DNA of 64,000 bases from Benincasa hispida. Taxonomy: Eukaryota; Streptophyta; Magnoliopsida; Cucurbitales; Cucurbitaceae. Below, in pieces: positions 46,077-56,524 of this stretch; the stretch's first letter is position 1; each line of letters begins with the position of its first letter. The stretch covers positions 37,996,543 to 38,060,542 of the forward strand of contig NC_052354.1 in the NCBI RefSeq assembly GCF_009727055.1, read 5' to 3'. The notes below the pieces were generated by a model, which saw nothing but the letters and a program-made list of their open reading frames with translations, was not told where the DNA came from and did not search any database. The translations under genes and the position numbers were made by a program.

Positions 46077-48791
46077 ATGACAAGCGCTTCAATGAACCTT
46101 CTTAATGTTAAAATATTGATTGAATTCAATTACACAACTTCGAAAGAATCGATTAAAACTATATTCATGGTTAACGACCTTAACTTCATCTTCTGAGGAA
46201 TGTCTGCCAATTGCAACCCTTGATGGAACAAAAAATGTTCATGATGCATATAAAAGGTGGATGAAGGAAAATCTGAAGGCTCGAGTTCACATTTGATGAG
46301 CATGCCTGATGCCTTGGCCAAAAGATTTGAGAGCATGGTCACAACACTTCAGATCATACAATCAATGCAAGAGTTGTTTGAGCAAGTGTCCTCACAATTC
46401 AAGTAAGATGGGGTTAATATAGACGAAATCAGTAATGTCAGCTCCCTATTTGTACTCTGGTTTGTATTGAATGTTAAATGACAAGTAGATGAGGCAAAAG
46501 TTGCTAACTCTAGCGAAGTTTATCAAAAAGGTTTGACCTCGGAGGAAAAACTTGGAGTTCATAATAAGGGTGTTCAAGTTGATCCCACCTCTGTCTAGAA
46601 TAGGAAGAGATCTAATGACAGTAAATCTAATTTACTTGTCTTGAAGTCGTGCTTAGTAGAGAATAATGATTCTGACTGAATAGTTGATTCAAGGGCTACT
46701 AATCACATATGTTCTTCTTATCAGTAATTTAATTCCTTGAGAGAATTAGAAGTTGAAGAGATGACTCTTCAAGTTGATACTGGTGAGATCTTTTTAGTTG
46801 TTGCTGTAAGTAGGCTTAATTTACTTTTGGACAAGAAACGATATATGTTATTAGATGACATATATGTAGTTCCTAATATGAAAAGGAACCTAATCTCAAT
46901 TTCTTGTTTGATTGAGCAATTCTCTCACCTTCTCTGTAAGTAAAGTGTTTATTTAAAAAAAACAGAATGAAGAAGGATTTGCTTTAAAATAAAGTAATTT
47001 ATATGTACTAAGGTCGTTAGTTACAAATGTTGTCTTAAATTCTAAAATGTTCAGAACGGCAACAACTGCTAAAAGACCAAGAATTTCTCCTAAAAACATG
47101 CCCACCTTTAGCATCTAAGGCTACGTCACATTAATCTCGATAGGATTTAAAGATTGGTGAAAAATGGACTTCTAAATAATTTAGAAGAAAATTCTTTACC
47201 TGTACGTGAGTCATACCTTGAAGGCAAGATGACAAAAGCAACCTTTTACTAGAAAAGGTTATAGAGCTAGAGAAGTCTTAGAACTTATACATTCAGACCT
47301 CTATGATCCAATATATGTAAAAGTAAGAGAATAGTATGAATATTTCATCTCTTTTATAGATGATTATTCAAGATACGTGTATCTATACCTAATGCAACAC
47401 AAGTCTAAAGAACTTAATAAGTTCAAGAAATATAAGACTCAGGTTGAAAACTTGTCAGGTAAAAAGATAAAAATACCACGATCTGATCGTAATGGAGAGT
47501 ATATAGACTTAAGATTTCAGATTTATATGATAGAACATGGAATAATGTCTCAACTCTCAACCTCTGGTACACCTCAACAGAATGGTATATCGGAAAGGAG
47601 AAATAGAACCTTGTTAGACATGGTTCAGTCTATGACAAGTTATGCTCAACCTCCTTACTCATTCTTAGGATTTACAGTGGAAAATGTTGTTTACATTTTG
47701 AACAGCATTCCATCAAAGAGTGTTTCTGAAACACTTTTGAAGTTGTGGAGAGGTCCTAAAGGTAGTTTACACCACTTCAGAATTTGGGGATGTCCAGCCC
47801 ATGTGCTTATGACAAATCCCAAAAAGTTAGAATCTCGTTTGAAAGTATGTCTATTTGTAGGCTACCCGAAGAAAACAAGAGGTGGGTACTTCTTTGATCC
47901 AAATGAAAATAAACTGTTTGTATCGACAAATGCTACATTCTTGGAAGAAGACCACATGAGTGACCAGAAAGCATGAAGCAAAATAGTTTTAAGAAAAAAT
48001 TCTGAAAATACTACTGAAACTTCAACAAGAGTTGTTGAAGAGGCTAGTACATCAACAAGAGTTGTTGATATCGATTTGTCTAATCAAACTAATCCATCTC
48101 AATCGTTGAGATTACCTCGATGTAGTGGGAGGGTTGTGAACCTACTTGTTCGCTACATATGAAGCCCAAAACATCATTAATAATGATATTGAGGATCCGT
48201 TATCTTACAAAAAGGCAATGGAAGATGTTGACAAAGATAAATGGATTAAGGCCATGAATCTAGAAATGGAGCCTATGTACACCAATTTTGTCTGGGAATT
48301 TGTAGACCAACCTGATAGGGTGAAACCTATAGGTTGCAAGTGGATGTGCAAGAGGAAAAGAGGTGTAGATGGAAAGGTGTAAACCTTCAAGGCTAGATTA
48401 GTAGCAAAGTGTTATACCCTAGTTGAGGGGGTGGACTATGAAGAAACCTTCTCTTCTGTTGTTATGATAAAATCTATCCGGATTCTATTTTCTATTGCCA
48501 TATATTATGACTATGAGATATGGCAAATGGATGTGAAGACTACCATTTTTAATGATAATCTTGGAGAGATAATCTACATGACTCAACCAGAAGAATTCAT
48601 AGTACAGGGTCAAGAGAAAAATGTTTGCAAGCTCAGTCGGTCCATCGATGTATTGAAACAAGCATCTCGATGTTGGAACATGAGGTTTCATGTTGCGGTA
48701 AAAAACTTTGGCTTTAATCAAAATGTTGATGAACCTTATGCTTACAAGAAGATCATTAACGGTTCAGTAGTTTTCTTGGTATTGTATGTGG
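46077..48791 (+). pseudogene. Family B gag-pol, copy 4 (broken, truncated in RT)
   Basis: Gag ATG is at 46077 (MTSASMNLLNVK), heavily decayed with stops; the zinc knuckle is not recognisable. Protease near 46680: 'IVDSRATNHICSS' (DSG changed to DSR), then 'YVVPNMKRNLISISCLIEQ'. The pre-integrase is broken. The integrase core is good: 'HSDLYDP' (first Asp), 'PRSDRNGEY' (second Asp) and 'QQNGISERRNRTLLDMVQ' (Glu), in the open frame 47377-47976. A linker with a repeated 'STRVV' segment follows (48025-48080). The RT begins 'DPLSYKKAMEDVDKDKW' and continues past stops to 'WQMDVKTTIFNDNLGE'. It stops at 'VVFLVLYV', directly before the catalytic Asp pair, where the next B LTR starts (48792). Confidence 0.92.
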
Positions 48792-50215
48792 TATTGGGTT
48801 TGATGCCCTAAATCTCATAGTCTCTTAAAGTTTGTAAACCTTGTATTAACAAATATTTTCAACGATTAATAATATATGATATTTTATTCACTTCTATCTA
48901 TGAAATATATGATATTTTAGTTGCATTAACCATAAACCGATACACTAAGATCCATAGTTATCGTTGTTACTTAAACATGTATATGGAGAAATACAAGTGG
49001 ATCATGTTTTAATGATCTATAGTATATGGATAAGACTGGGTACCTTATCCTAGTGGCACTACGAGTATGGCTCACTTTGTAGGTGTTAAAATGTTGTAAA
49101 GTGCTACAAATGATCTAATCCTGATCATTCATGTATTAGACATGCGAGTGGGGATATTCTATACAAAGGAGTTTGTATAAAACCGGACCATGAAATGTTT
49201 AATCTCATTATATAACGCCATTCATCATTGAGACTTTCATTTCACTAGGATGACCATAGGTAGCATGATCTTAATCCTGAGTGAGTTGTGAACTTCTGCC
49301 AATGAGGGCGATCCTTTGATTTGCATGGGTGAGAGTGACCAGATCGCCAACTCAACAAGTCTACCATTTTGGGGATTCGTCTGATTGGGGAGTTGGAAAC
49401 TCAACTACACGTGAAGGAATTCATTCCTTCCCCGAAGCAAGGGTAAGTAGATAAATTGCTCCCTTCAGGGCTGATTCCGAGTCTTGAACAATGTGGCGCC
49501 ACACTCTCTCTTGGCTCAAGAGGGGTTTAGTCATAGTGGGACTATGATCTATTGTTCATTAGAGGGATCAGTGGTACTTAAGAAGTTATATGTAACTACA
49601 GGGAAAAACGTAATTTGGCCCAACTGTACTTACGAGCGATTTGTGAAAGGTCATCGTACTATTGATTGGTTATATCCAATGGACACAGAAATATATCTGT
49701 AGTGTAAAGAGTGCAGCTGTCGGTCTTTCGTGGAGTGCCTAACAATTAACAGATGGTGGATAATGTGATTAAAGAGTTTAATCAATTATTCATATATCAT
49801 TGGAGCTTCAAGCTACAAGTCCTTAAAGTCCCCTTGGTAGTTCATTGGATTTAAGTTGAGAATCAGTTTTTGGGTTAATTTGAAATGTTCAAATTAATAA
49901 GAGGGAATTTGATTATATATGAAATAATTAAATTAATTCAATTATATATGATATAATTGATATAATGTATTTGATACATTAATGTTTGATTGGAGAAACT
50001 AATATTTGAATATGATTCAAATATATTTTCTATAAATAAGATTCATAGTTATTAAATTTAATATAAATATGATCTATATTAAATGCCATAAAATAAAGAA
50101 AAAAAAACTATGATTTATATATTGTAGATGATGCAATATTAAAACTATAGGTTATAAATATAGTATGATAAGTTAATTATCATATTTATTTATACTTTAT
50201 TAATTATTTAATAAG
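48792..50215 (+). repeat. B5 5' LTR (3'-truncated)
   Basis: Starts TATTGGGTTTGATGCCC (TG changed to TA) and shows the landmarks 'ATGTATATGGAGAAATAC', 'GGATAAGACTGGGTACC', 'GATGACCATAGGTAGCATG', 'GGGGATTCGTCTGATTGGG' and the AT-rich tract. It breaks off at about 50215 and continues directly as leader sequence, so the palindromic-word cluster, LTR end and primer site are missing. Confidence 0.85.
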
Positions 50216-51713
50216 TTAGTTATCATGCATCATCTTTATATTATAAGTGTTATAATATATTAGTTTGCATAATTAAATTACTTAAAGGATGCTCAAGCAT
50301 CATATAATATAAAAGTTATATTGTATGCATGCATTAAAGCATATCCATGGCATCATTTATATTATAAATGTTATAGTATAAGATTCTATGTTAGCATGGA
50401 ATGTATGTTTAGTTCATTACTTGATTATATAAAAATTATATATTAGTAATGAATGAACAGTGCATGAAGCATGACACCTTAGGTTTATTTATAAAAGTTA
50501 TAAATACCTTATGTATGTCTAGCTAGCAATGTGAATGATTTTAATTGTTCCATTCTTTATAAAAGTTATAATTAATGAAATTAGAATTTAAATCAATAAT
50601 AAAGAGTTGCATGCACACCTTAGGCTTTAATAATGTTTTAAAAGTGTTTTAAAATTTGATTGAGATAGACCTAAGATCACGTTTCTAATAAGATTAGAAA
50701 CCTAAGTTAATCTTTTAATTCGGTTTAATAGGATTAAATTGACGAATAAAAGATTAAATATTTAACAAATGTATCTATAAGAAACCTTTTGGCTAAAGCT
50801 AGTTCTGGCTAGGCTGGGGTACTTAAGTCGATTGAAACATCATACCCCTACTTGGGAACCTGCTTAGAAAGATGAACTAGATAGATTTGTTACATGCATG
50901 CAAATTTGACGAAAGTCTATTAAAGTGTTTAATAAGACTTGAATCAAACTTGTATAAACATCAAAAGCAAGTATTGTTTTTTAGCAAATTAAAAAAACTA
51001 CTTAGTTAAAATCAGTAGCCAGATTTTCTAAGTTAACAAATCCCTAGGTAGAACATTCAGTGGGAGGTAATTGGGGTATATGATACTTCACTTTACCTCT
51101 ACACGTTTCTCCCTAAAAAGTTCACACCGTGAGTTCTATCCTCGGCCTTGAGGTACCTTTGGAGTGTCCCCCTACGGGTGGCATTTGGGTAGGTCAATAA
51201 CAAGGTGAATGGAGAGAATGTTCATAGTAAGTGGGAGCAGGACGTGTGATAATATATCCCTCGGTCTCTCTCACTAGGTTGGATAAAGTTTTAGTGCATC
51301 GCCTCGTGGCACCCTGAGAGTGTCCCCCTAAAGGATAGGGTTGCTTTATTCTCTTGTCCTAATTGGCTTTTCCCTAAGGTTGGCTTATTAGGGCAGGACT
51401 CTAGGGCCTAAAATGAAGGGTTACACTTACATAGAATTATTAAGGATGTTAATAAATTCTAAACCAAACAATGGTGACTGTTAGATTCAGTTACAAGGAG
51501 TTGTTTCTGTCTAATGGTTGAGATTATCTCATTCCAGTGAAGGGCCACTTGATTACCCTATAGTGACTTTTGTCCTGCCTCACTAAAGCATCATTGCAAA
51601 ATAGATGTTACTTAGGTACACTAGAACTATTTTAATAAATTTTGATTGGTTCTAAAAGTGATTTAATGCAAGTAGACTTATTAAGTTTGTTCTTTTTTCA
51701 GTATTTTTAAATT
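50216..51713 (+). other. Family B leader, copy 5
   Basis: AT palindrome array at 50222-50610. Stem-loop 1 is at 50681-50701 (arms GTTTCTAAT and ATTAGAAAC, loop AAG). Nested stem-loop 2 is at 50707-50757 (outer arms TTAATCTTTTA and TAAAAGATTAA, 11 perfect pairs; inner stem around the AGG loop at 50730-50732). Two 'GAGTGTCCCCCTA' words are at about 51162 and 51318. 'TTCTTTTTTCAG' lies 13 bases before the gag ATG and looks like a splice acceptor. Confidence 0.83.
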
Positions 51714-52524
51714 ATGGCTACCGCTACTTTGTCTTTACTTACCGCTGATAAGCTAACTGACGAGAATTACGCTAGTTGGAAAAACACGATACTAATCATC
51801 GATGACCTGAGGTTCGTCCTTATAGAGGAGTGTCCTCCTATTCCACCTTCTAACACTGCTTGAAATGTTCAAGACGCGTATGAATATTGGACACGGGCAA
51901 ATGAAAAGGCCCGAGCATATATCTTGGCTAGGTTTAACGATGTTTTGGCCAGGAAGCATAAGCTCATGATCACTGCACGTGAGATCATGGAGTCCTTGAG
52001 GGGAATTTTCAGACAACCGTCCATGCAACTCAGGCACGACGCTCTGAAGTACATCTTCAACTCACGCATGAACGAGAGAACATCTGTTCGAGAACATGTC
52101 TCAACATGATGGTCCATTTCAACATGGCAGAGATGAACGAGTCGAGCATCAATGAGGCTAGCCAGGTTAGAATAATTCTGGAGTCGTTACCAAAAAGCTT
52201 CCTTCACTTTCTAAACAACGTTGTTCTAAACAGGGTTCATTACAACCTTACAACTCTATTCAAGAGTTGCAGACTTTCCAATCTTTGCTGAAAAGAAGGA
52301 GAAGAAGGTTAGTGAGGCAAATGTTGCCTCATCTTCCAAAAAGTTCCATAAAGGTTCGACCTCATGAACTAAGTCTGCACCTTCTTCTTTTGGCACTAGA
52401 AAGTGGAAGAAGAAGAAGGGGGTAAGGGGTAGGCAACTAGTGAAGGTTGACAAAGAAAAGTGTTATCATTGCAACCAGGATGGGCACTAGAAGCGAAACT
52501 GCCCACATTATTTGGCTTAGAAGA
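51714..52524 (+). pseudogene. B5 gag (broken), 5' part
   Basis: ATG at 51714-51716 (MATATLSLLTADKLTDENYA). The copia gag core follows: 'FVLIEECPPIPPSNTA', a TGA near 51862, then 'ANEKARAYILARFNDVLARK', 'AREIMESLRGIFRQPSMQLR' and 'SVREHVSTMMVHFNMAEMNE' with a one-base frame change near 52105. The Lys/Gly-rich linker ('RKWKKKKGVRG') precedes the zinc knuckle near 52462-52510, which reads C-x2-C-x4-H-x4-C, but a TAG replaces the residue after the His. The gag-only gypsy interrupts the following Lys-rich stretch at 52525-52529. Confidence 0.9.
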
Positions 52525-52529
52525 AAAAG
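52525..52529. other. Target duplication of the gag-only gypsy, left copy
   Basis: AAAAG, identical to 58520-58524. The copia frame (a Lys-rich stretch) continues across. Confidence 0.92.
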
Positions 52530-53129
52530 TGTAACGACCCGACTCCCTAGGACTCAAGCTAGGTCGTTACTATACACATGCATGCATAGAATTTAAAATG
52601 ACACATTTTCATAGCGAAATAAATACAAAATAAATAAAGTCAAATAAAAGATTTTCATTAAAACTAAATAAAAGTCAAATAACAGGGTACCCAAAAATCA
52701 TAATTAGAAATTTAATGAGTCTAGAAAACTGTAAAAGTTTGGAAACGAATACTAATCAGTAAGTTTCAAACATGAAGACTGAAAGTGGAAAAACATGAGA
52801 GAAATCTAAACATCATGAGCGAAAGCATAAAATTGGTCCTAGTGGCTCGATCACGGATTCCGCTTGTTATTCGCCGGCATGGAAAGGATGAGTATAAAAT
52901 ACTCAGTAAGTAACCCAACTACTGAGGTCAGGCTAGGCATCTATGTCCTCTGGATTCCTATCATTAGTGGAACATATAAACTTCTCTAGTCCTCCTAAGA
53001 CACATACATACATGAAAAACTTACTTCTATCCTACTGTAGTTAAGTATGGCCACTACCTCTAGTAAGTCCCATAGGACCCATATCCTCTAGTAAAAATCC
53101 CGAAGGAAACACAATCTCTTACCTACACA

Positions 53130-53440
53130 TGGTTATGCATACACCTCTTTCGTATACACATAACCCATTTAATGTGTACCTCTTTCGTACACATGGCTAT
53201 GTATATACCTCTTTTGTATACATATAACCCACTTAATGTGTACCCTTTTGTACACATGGTTACGTATACACCTCTTTCGTATACACATAACCCACTTAAT
53301 GTGTACCTCTTCCGTACACATGGTTACGTATAAACCTCTTTCGTATACACATAAAACATTGAATGTGTACCTCTTTTGTACACCTGGTTATGTATACACC
53401 TCTTTCGTATACACATAACCCTCTGAGTGTGTACATCTTT
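53130..53440. repeat. 64-bp tandem array in LTR, about five units
   Basis: The landmark 'TAACCCACTTAATGTG' recurs at 53161, 53225, 53288, 53352 (altered) and 53416 (altered), spacing 63-64. Each unit holds 'GTATACACCTCTTTCGTATA', itself an inverted repeat, and 'GTACACATGGTTA'. The partner LTR has about one unit (57145-57230). Confidence 0.9.
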
Positions 53441-54428
53441 CGTACACCCCAGATCCTCTCTATGAATGTAGGGATGCATACCTCTTTCGTACACATGGTT
53501 ATGTATACACCTCTTTCGTATACACACAACCCACTGAGTTGTACCTCTTACGTACACCTCGGTACCCTCTAGGTATGTATCACTTTCATACACACCAGCC
53601 CTAGTACATCTCTTTCATGTACTAGCGCCCTTGGACATGCATCACTTTCATGCACTAAATCATGTACACAATAAAGTATTCAGGATTTCATAATATATCA
53701 TACAGTCTACACATTCGCATAATAAATCGCATAGCTATATAGATTAGCAAATGTCTAATCCTCATCTAGCTTTAAGGCATTTCAATAGGAGTGCTACTTA
53801 ACTCATAATTTAAAGGTCATGCTCAATCATCATTTAATATAACATAAAATTCTAGCTCAAGCTCATACATAATCATATTCCGATATACTACCACATGTTC
53901 ATATATCCTTCATAAGTAGTCCATCCAACTTCAGAACAATAAAAAAATATTCTAACAAAAAAAACTACTGCAGGACCCTCAATGTTAAATCTACAGTGTA
54001 TTGTCTGGCACAAATGCGATTCCAGTAGTAAAATTACTTATCTTAATTGAAATTCCACAAATAAAAATAAGACAACCAAACGATGACCGCGGTTTGAAGT
54101 AACGACCCCAAAGAACTTGATCAACAACCACTCCCAAGATTTCGACTCCAAAATCTTCTGCTAACAGATTTTAAATCCTAATGGACGACAACTTGGAACC
54201 AACACTCTTGCCAAACGATCTTGAATCCGCTGGACAGTTGCTACATAATCTAAAAGTCAAGCTGCTAGAAGATGGCGCGACGCGCGGTGGTCAAGGGGCT
54301 AGATCGGCGGCGACTCAGACGGCTCTTATGCTGGGCGAGTGGTGCGACGGGGTGGAGAAACCGACTGGGCGAGCGATGCGATGGGCGGCAGCTCTCTGGC
54401 TAGGCGAGCGGCGATGAGGTCGGGTTTG

Positions 54429-54593
54429 GGCAGTAAAGGAGGCGGCGGCGGCATTCGGGTCTGGCAGTGAAGGAGGTGGCGGCGACGTTCGGGTCTAGGC
54501 AGTGAGGGAGGCGGCGGCAGTGTTCAAGTCTAGGCAGTGAGGGAGGCGGCGGCGACGTTCAGGTCTGGGCAGTGAAGGAGGTGGTGGTGAGAG
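54429..54593. repeat. 35-bp GGC-rich tandem array in LTR
   Basis: Units begin 'GGCAGTGAGGGAGGCGGCGG' or variants at 54429, 54463, 54498, 54533 and 54568 (spacing 34-35). The partner LTR has two (58106 and 58141). Unusual GC content for this AT-rich window. Confidence 0.9.
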
Positions 54594-54942
54594 AAGTCGT
54601 GACTAGTAGGAGGAAACTTTGGGGGAAAGGGTTATTCGTGAGGAAGAAGACAAGCTCCCTTTTTATTTTATAATAATAATAATAATAATAATAACTAAAA
54701 AAGGAAAATAGTATAATTATATTTAAATTATTTCCTTATTCCACTTTATACTATTTAATTCCTTTCCTTTTCCAAGGAAAATTAATTCCTGCCATTAATT
54801 TTCAATTTGAATTTCAAAATTGAATAATTTTCACGCCAACACTTAAATTCTCGCACTTATACTTCAAATGCAAAATTCCAAAATGTCCTCCACTAATAAA
54901 ATTACTGAAATTATATACAACGTGAAAATTCAGGGTGTTACA

Positions 54943-54960
54943 TTCTTCCCTCCTTAAAGA
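54943..54960 (-). other. Gag-only element polypurine tract
   Basis: The minus strand 'AAGGAGGGAAGAA' abuts the 3' LTR start TGTAACACCC. Confidence 0.85.
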
Positions 54961-55131
54961 ACTTTCATCCTCGAAAGTTCATTTCTGGAAAAATAAAATA
55001 AAAACTCTTTGCATAGGGATAACGAAACATACATGGTCTCTTATACTAACTAAGCATAGAAAAGAAGGCAGGCAAGCATAGTCTCAAACAAACCTAGAGT
55101 GTCAAGGTCTAAAATGTAAATTTATCTATCA

Positions 55132-56309
55132 CTACTGTGTCCGACCTCCCCACCTCATGTCAGGTTGTGGCACTATTCCTGTTCCATTGCTGCTGTCCAC
55201 TTGAACACACCTGGTCTTGAACCAAAGTTTGGTCCCTACCATCTGTAGTGCTCTTACTAGGGCACCCATATGCCATATGCCCTTTCTGTCCACAACGATA
55301 ACACACCCCTGCTTCTGCCAAACAACAACCCCAGTGACGCTTTCCCATGAGTTATAGATCGACTTTTCCTCTTTAATAGTTACAGGTTTCTTTTGCTGAG
55401 ATTCAGAAGTCTTCTGGTTTACTTTCCTTTTCTGACCTGCGGAGGTCTCAATCCCGAGCGACCTTCTGTAATCCTCTCCCGCCTGGGAGTCAGCATCAAT
55501 CCTCACGGTGGCCCGCAGTACCGCAGCATACGTCTTGAGGTCCAAGGCATGTACCATGCCTCGCAGTCCGCTCCTCAGACCCTGGATGAATCTCTTGGTC
55601 CTTGCTGCCTCGATGGCTACTAGTTTAGGAGCAAAGTAGGACAGCTTATCAAATTCCTGTTCATACTCCTCCACTGACATAACTCCATGTTTCAAGTTCA
55701 AGAATTCCGTCTGCTTGTTATACCAAGTGTTGGCCGAAAAATACTTCCCATAAAATCACTCCTTGAACTACTCCCAGGTTGCAAGCTTCCCACTAGTATC
55801 AATCATCTCCTCTGCTGAACGCCACCAGATTTTCGCGTTACCAGTCAACATGAAAACTACGCATTGAAGCTTGTGCTCTTCCGGACACCTCATTAAACAG
55901 AATATCGTCTCAATAGATGACAACCACATCTCTGCTTTGGTGGGGTCCCCTAACGATACATCAAAGGAGCGAGGGTCATACTTCCTGAAATCCCTTAGAT
56001 GTTTAGCCTCAAGAGACAGGCCCTTCATGTCTCTATTCTGCGGTCGGGTCTGCTATAACTGATCGGGTGGCACTGGTTCCTCCTGAGCCTGGGTCTGGAC
56101 AGTCTATCCTACCATTGCGCTACGGATTAACTCTTGCAGTTTCCCCATTAGGGAGGATGCAACAGCTTCATTAATTCTGGCTTCCATTGCCTTCTCATCG
56201 ACTTGAGCATAGGTGGATTTGGAGTTGTCGGGACAGTCTGGCTACTCTCAGCTCCCTCTTCTTGTACTTCTTCTCTAACTGCTTTTCTTGTTCCAGGTTT
56301 AGGTGCCAT
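55132..56309 (-). pseudogene. Gag of the gag-only gypsy element (broken)
   Basis: The ATG at 56309-56307 (MAPKPGTRKAVREEV) has a frame change after about 35 residues. The conserved capsid region starts near 56000: 'FRKYDPRSFDVSLGDPTKAE' and 'WLSSIETIFCLMRCPEEHK' with 'GNAKIWWRS'. A break near 55760 is followed by the frame 55701-55132: 'MSVEEYEQEFDKLSYFAP', 'RFIQGLRSGLRGMV' and a basic linker. The zinc knuckle 'CYRCGQKGHMAYGCP' (C-x2-C-x4-H-x4-C, about 55300-55255) is intact but lies in the neighbouring frame. No protease or RT follows; the next feature is the polypurine tract. Capsid and knuckle type resemble chromovirus-like plant gypsy gag (inference). Confidence 0.9.
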
Positions 56310-56510
56310 GTCCTATCATGAACTCATACATTAACTATCTCTGGGTCTTTCTCAAAAATCATGCATTTAAAACACTACATCACTATTCTCATATATGCAT
56401 TGAAACTTTCATTAGTAAGACATACCTGGCAATGATGAGGGATCCGTTACTCAGCCACAAGGACGATCCAGACTTACGTAGTTAGTCAGTCTACAGAACC
56501 AAAAACATGG

Positions 56511-56522
56511 GCTCTGATACCA
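56511..56522 (-). other. Gag-only element primer-binding site
   Basis: Perfect TGGTATCAGAGC on the minus strand, two bases from the 5' LTR (initiator tRNA-Met). Confidence 0.94.
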
Positions 56523-56524
56523 AC

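Larger units (their letters stand above)
52530..54942 (-). repeat. Gag-only element 3' LTR (expanded)
   Basis: 2413 bp. Pairs with 56525-58519. It contains the 64-bp array (53130-53440) and the 35-bp GGC-rich array (54429-54593), both longer than in the partner LTR. The plus-strand open frames 53236-53418, 53363-53572 and 54181-54417 are by-products of these arrays. Confidence 0.93.

Noticed and set aside
53130..53440. Centromeric or subtelomeric satellite
   Set aside because: Only about five units, confined to one LTR, with a shorter version at the same place in the partner LTR.
53236..53593. Overlapping open frames rich in 'PLSYTHNPL' or 'VCIRKRCIH' repeats on both strands
   Set aside because: By-products of the 64-bp LTR array (not a multiple of three, open by composition in several frames). 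The repeats sit in an LTR and have no conserved start.
54181..54417. GC-rich 78-codon frame that could be taken for a small host gene
   Set aside because: It lies wholly within the 3' LTR of the gag-only element, and the partner LTR carries the same sequence with frame-breaking indels.
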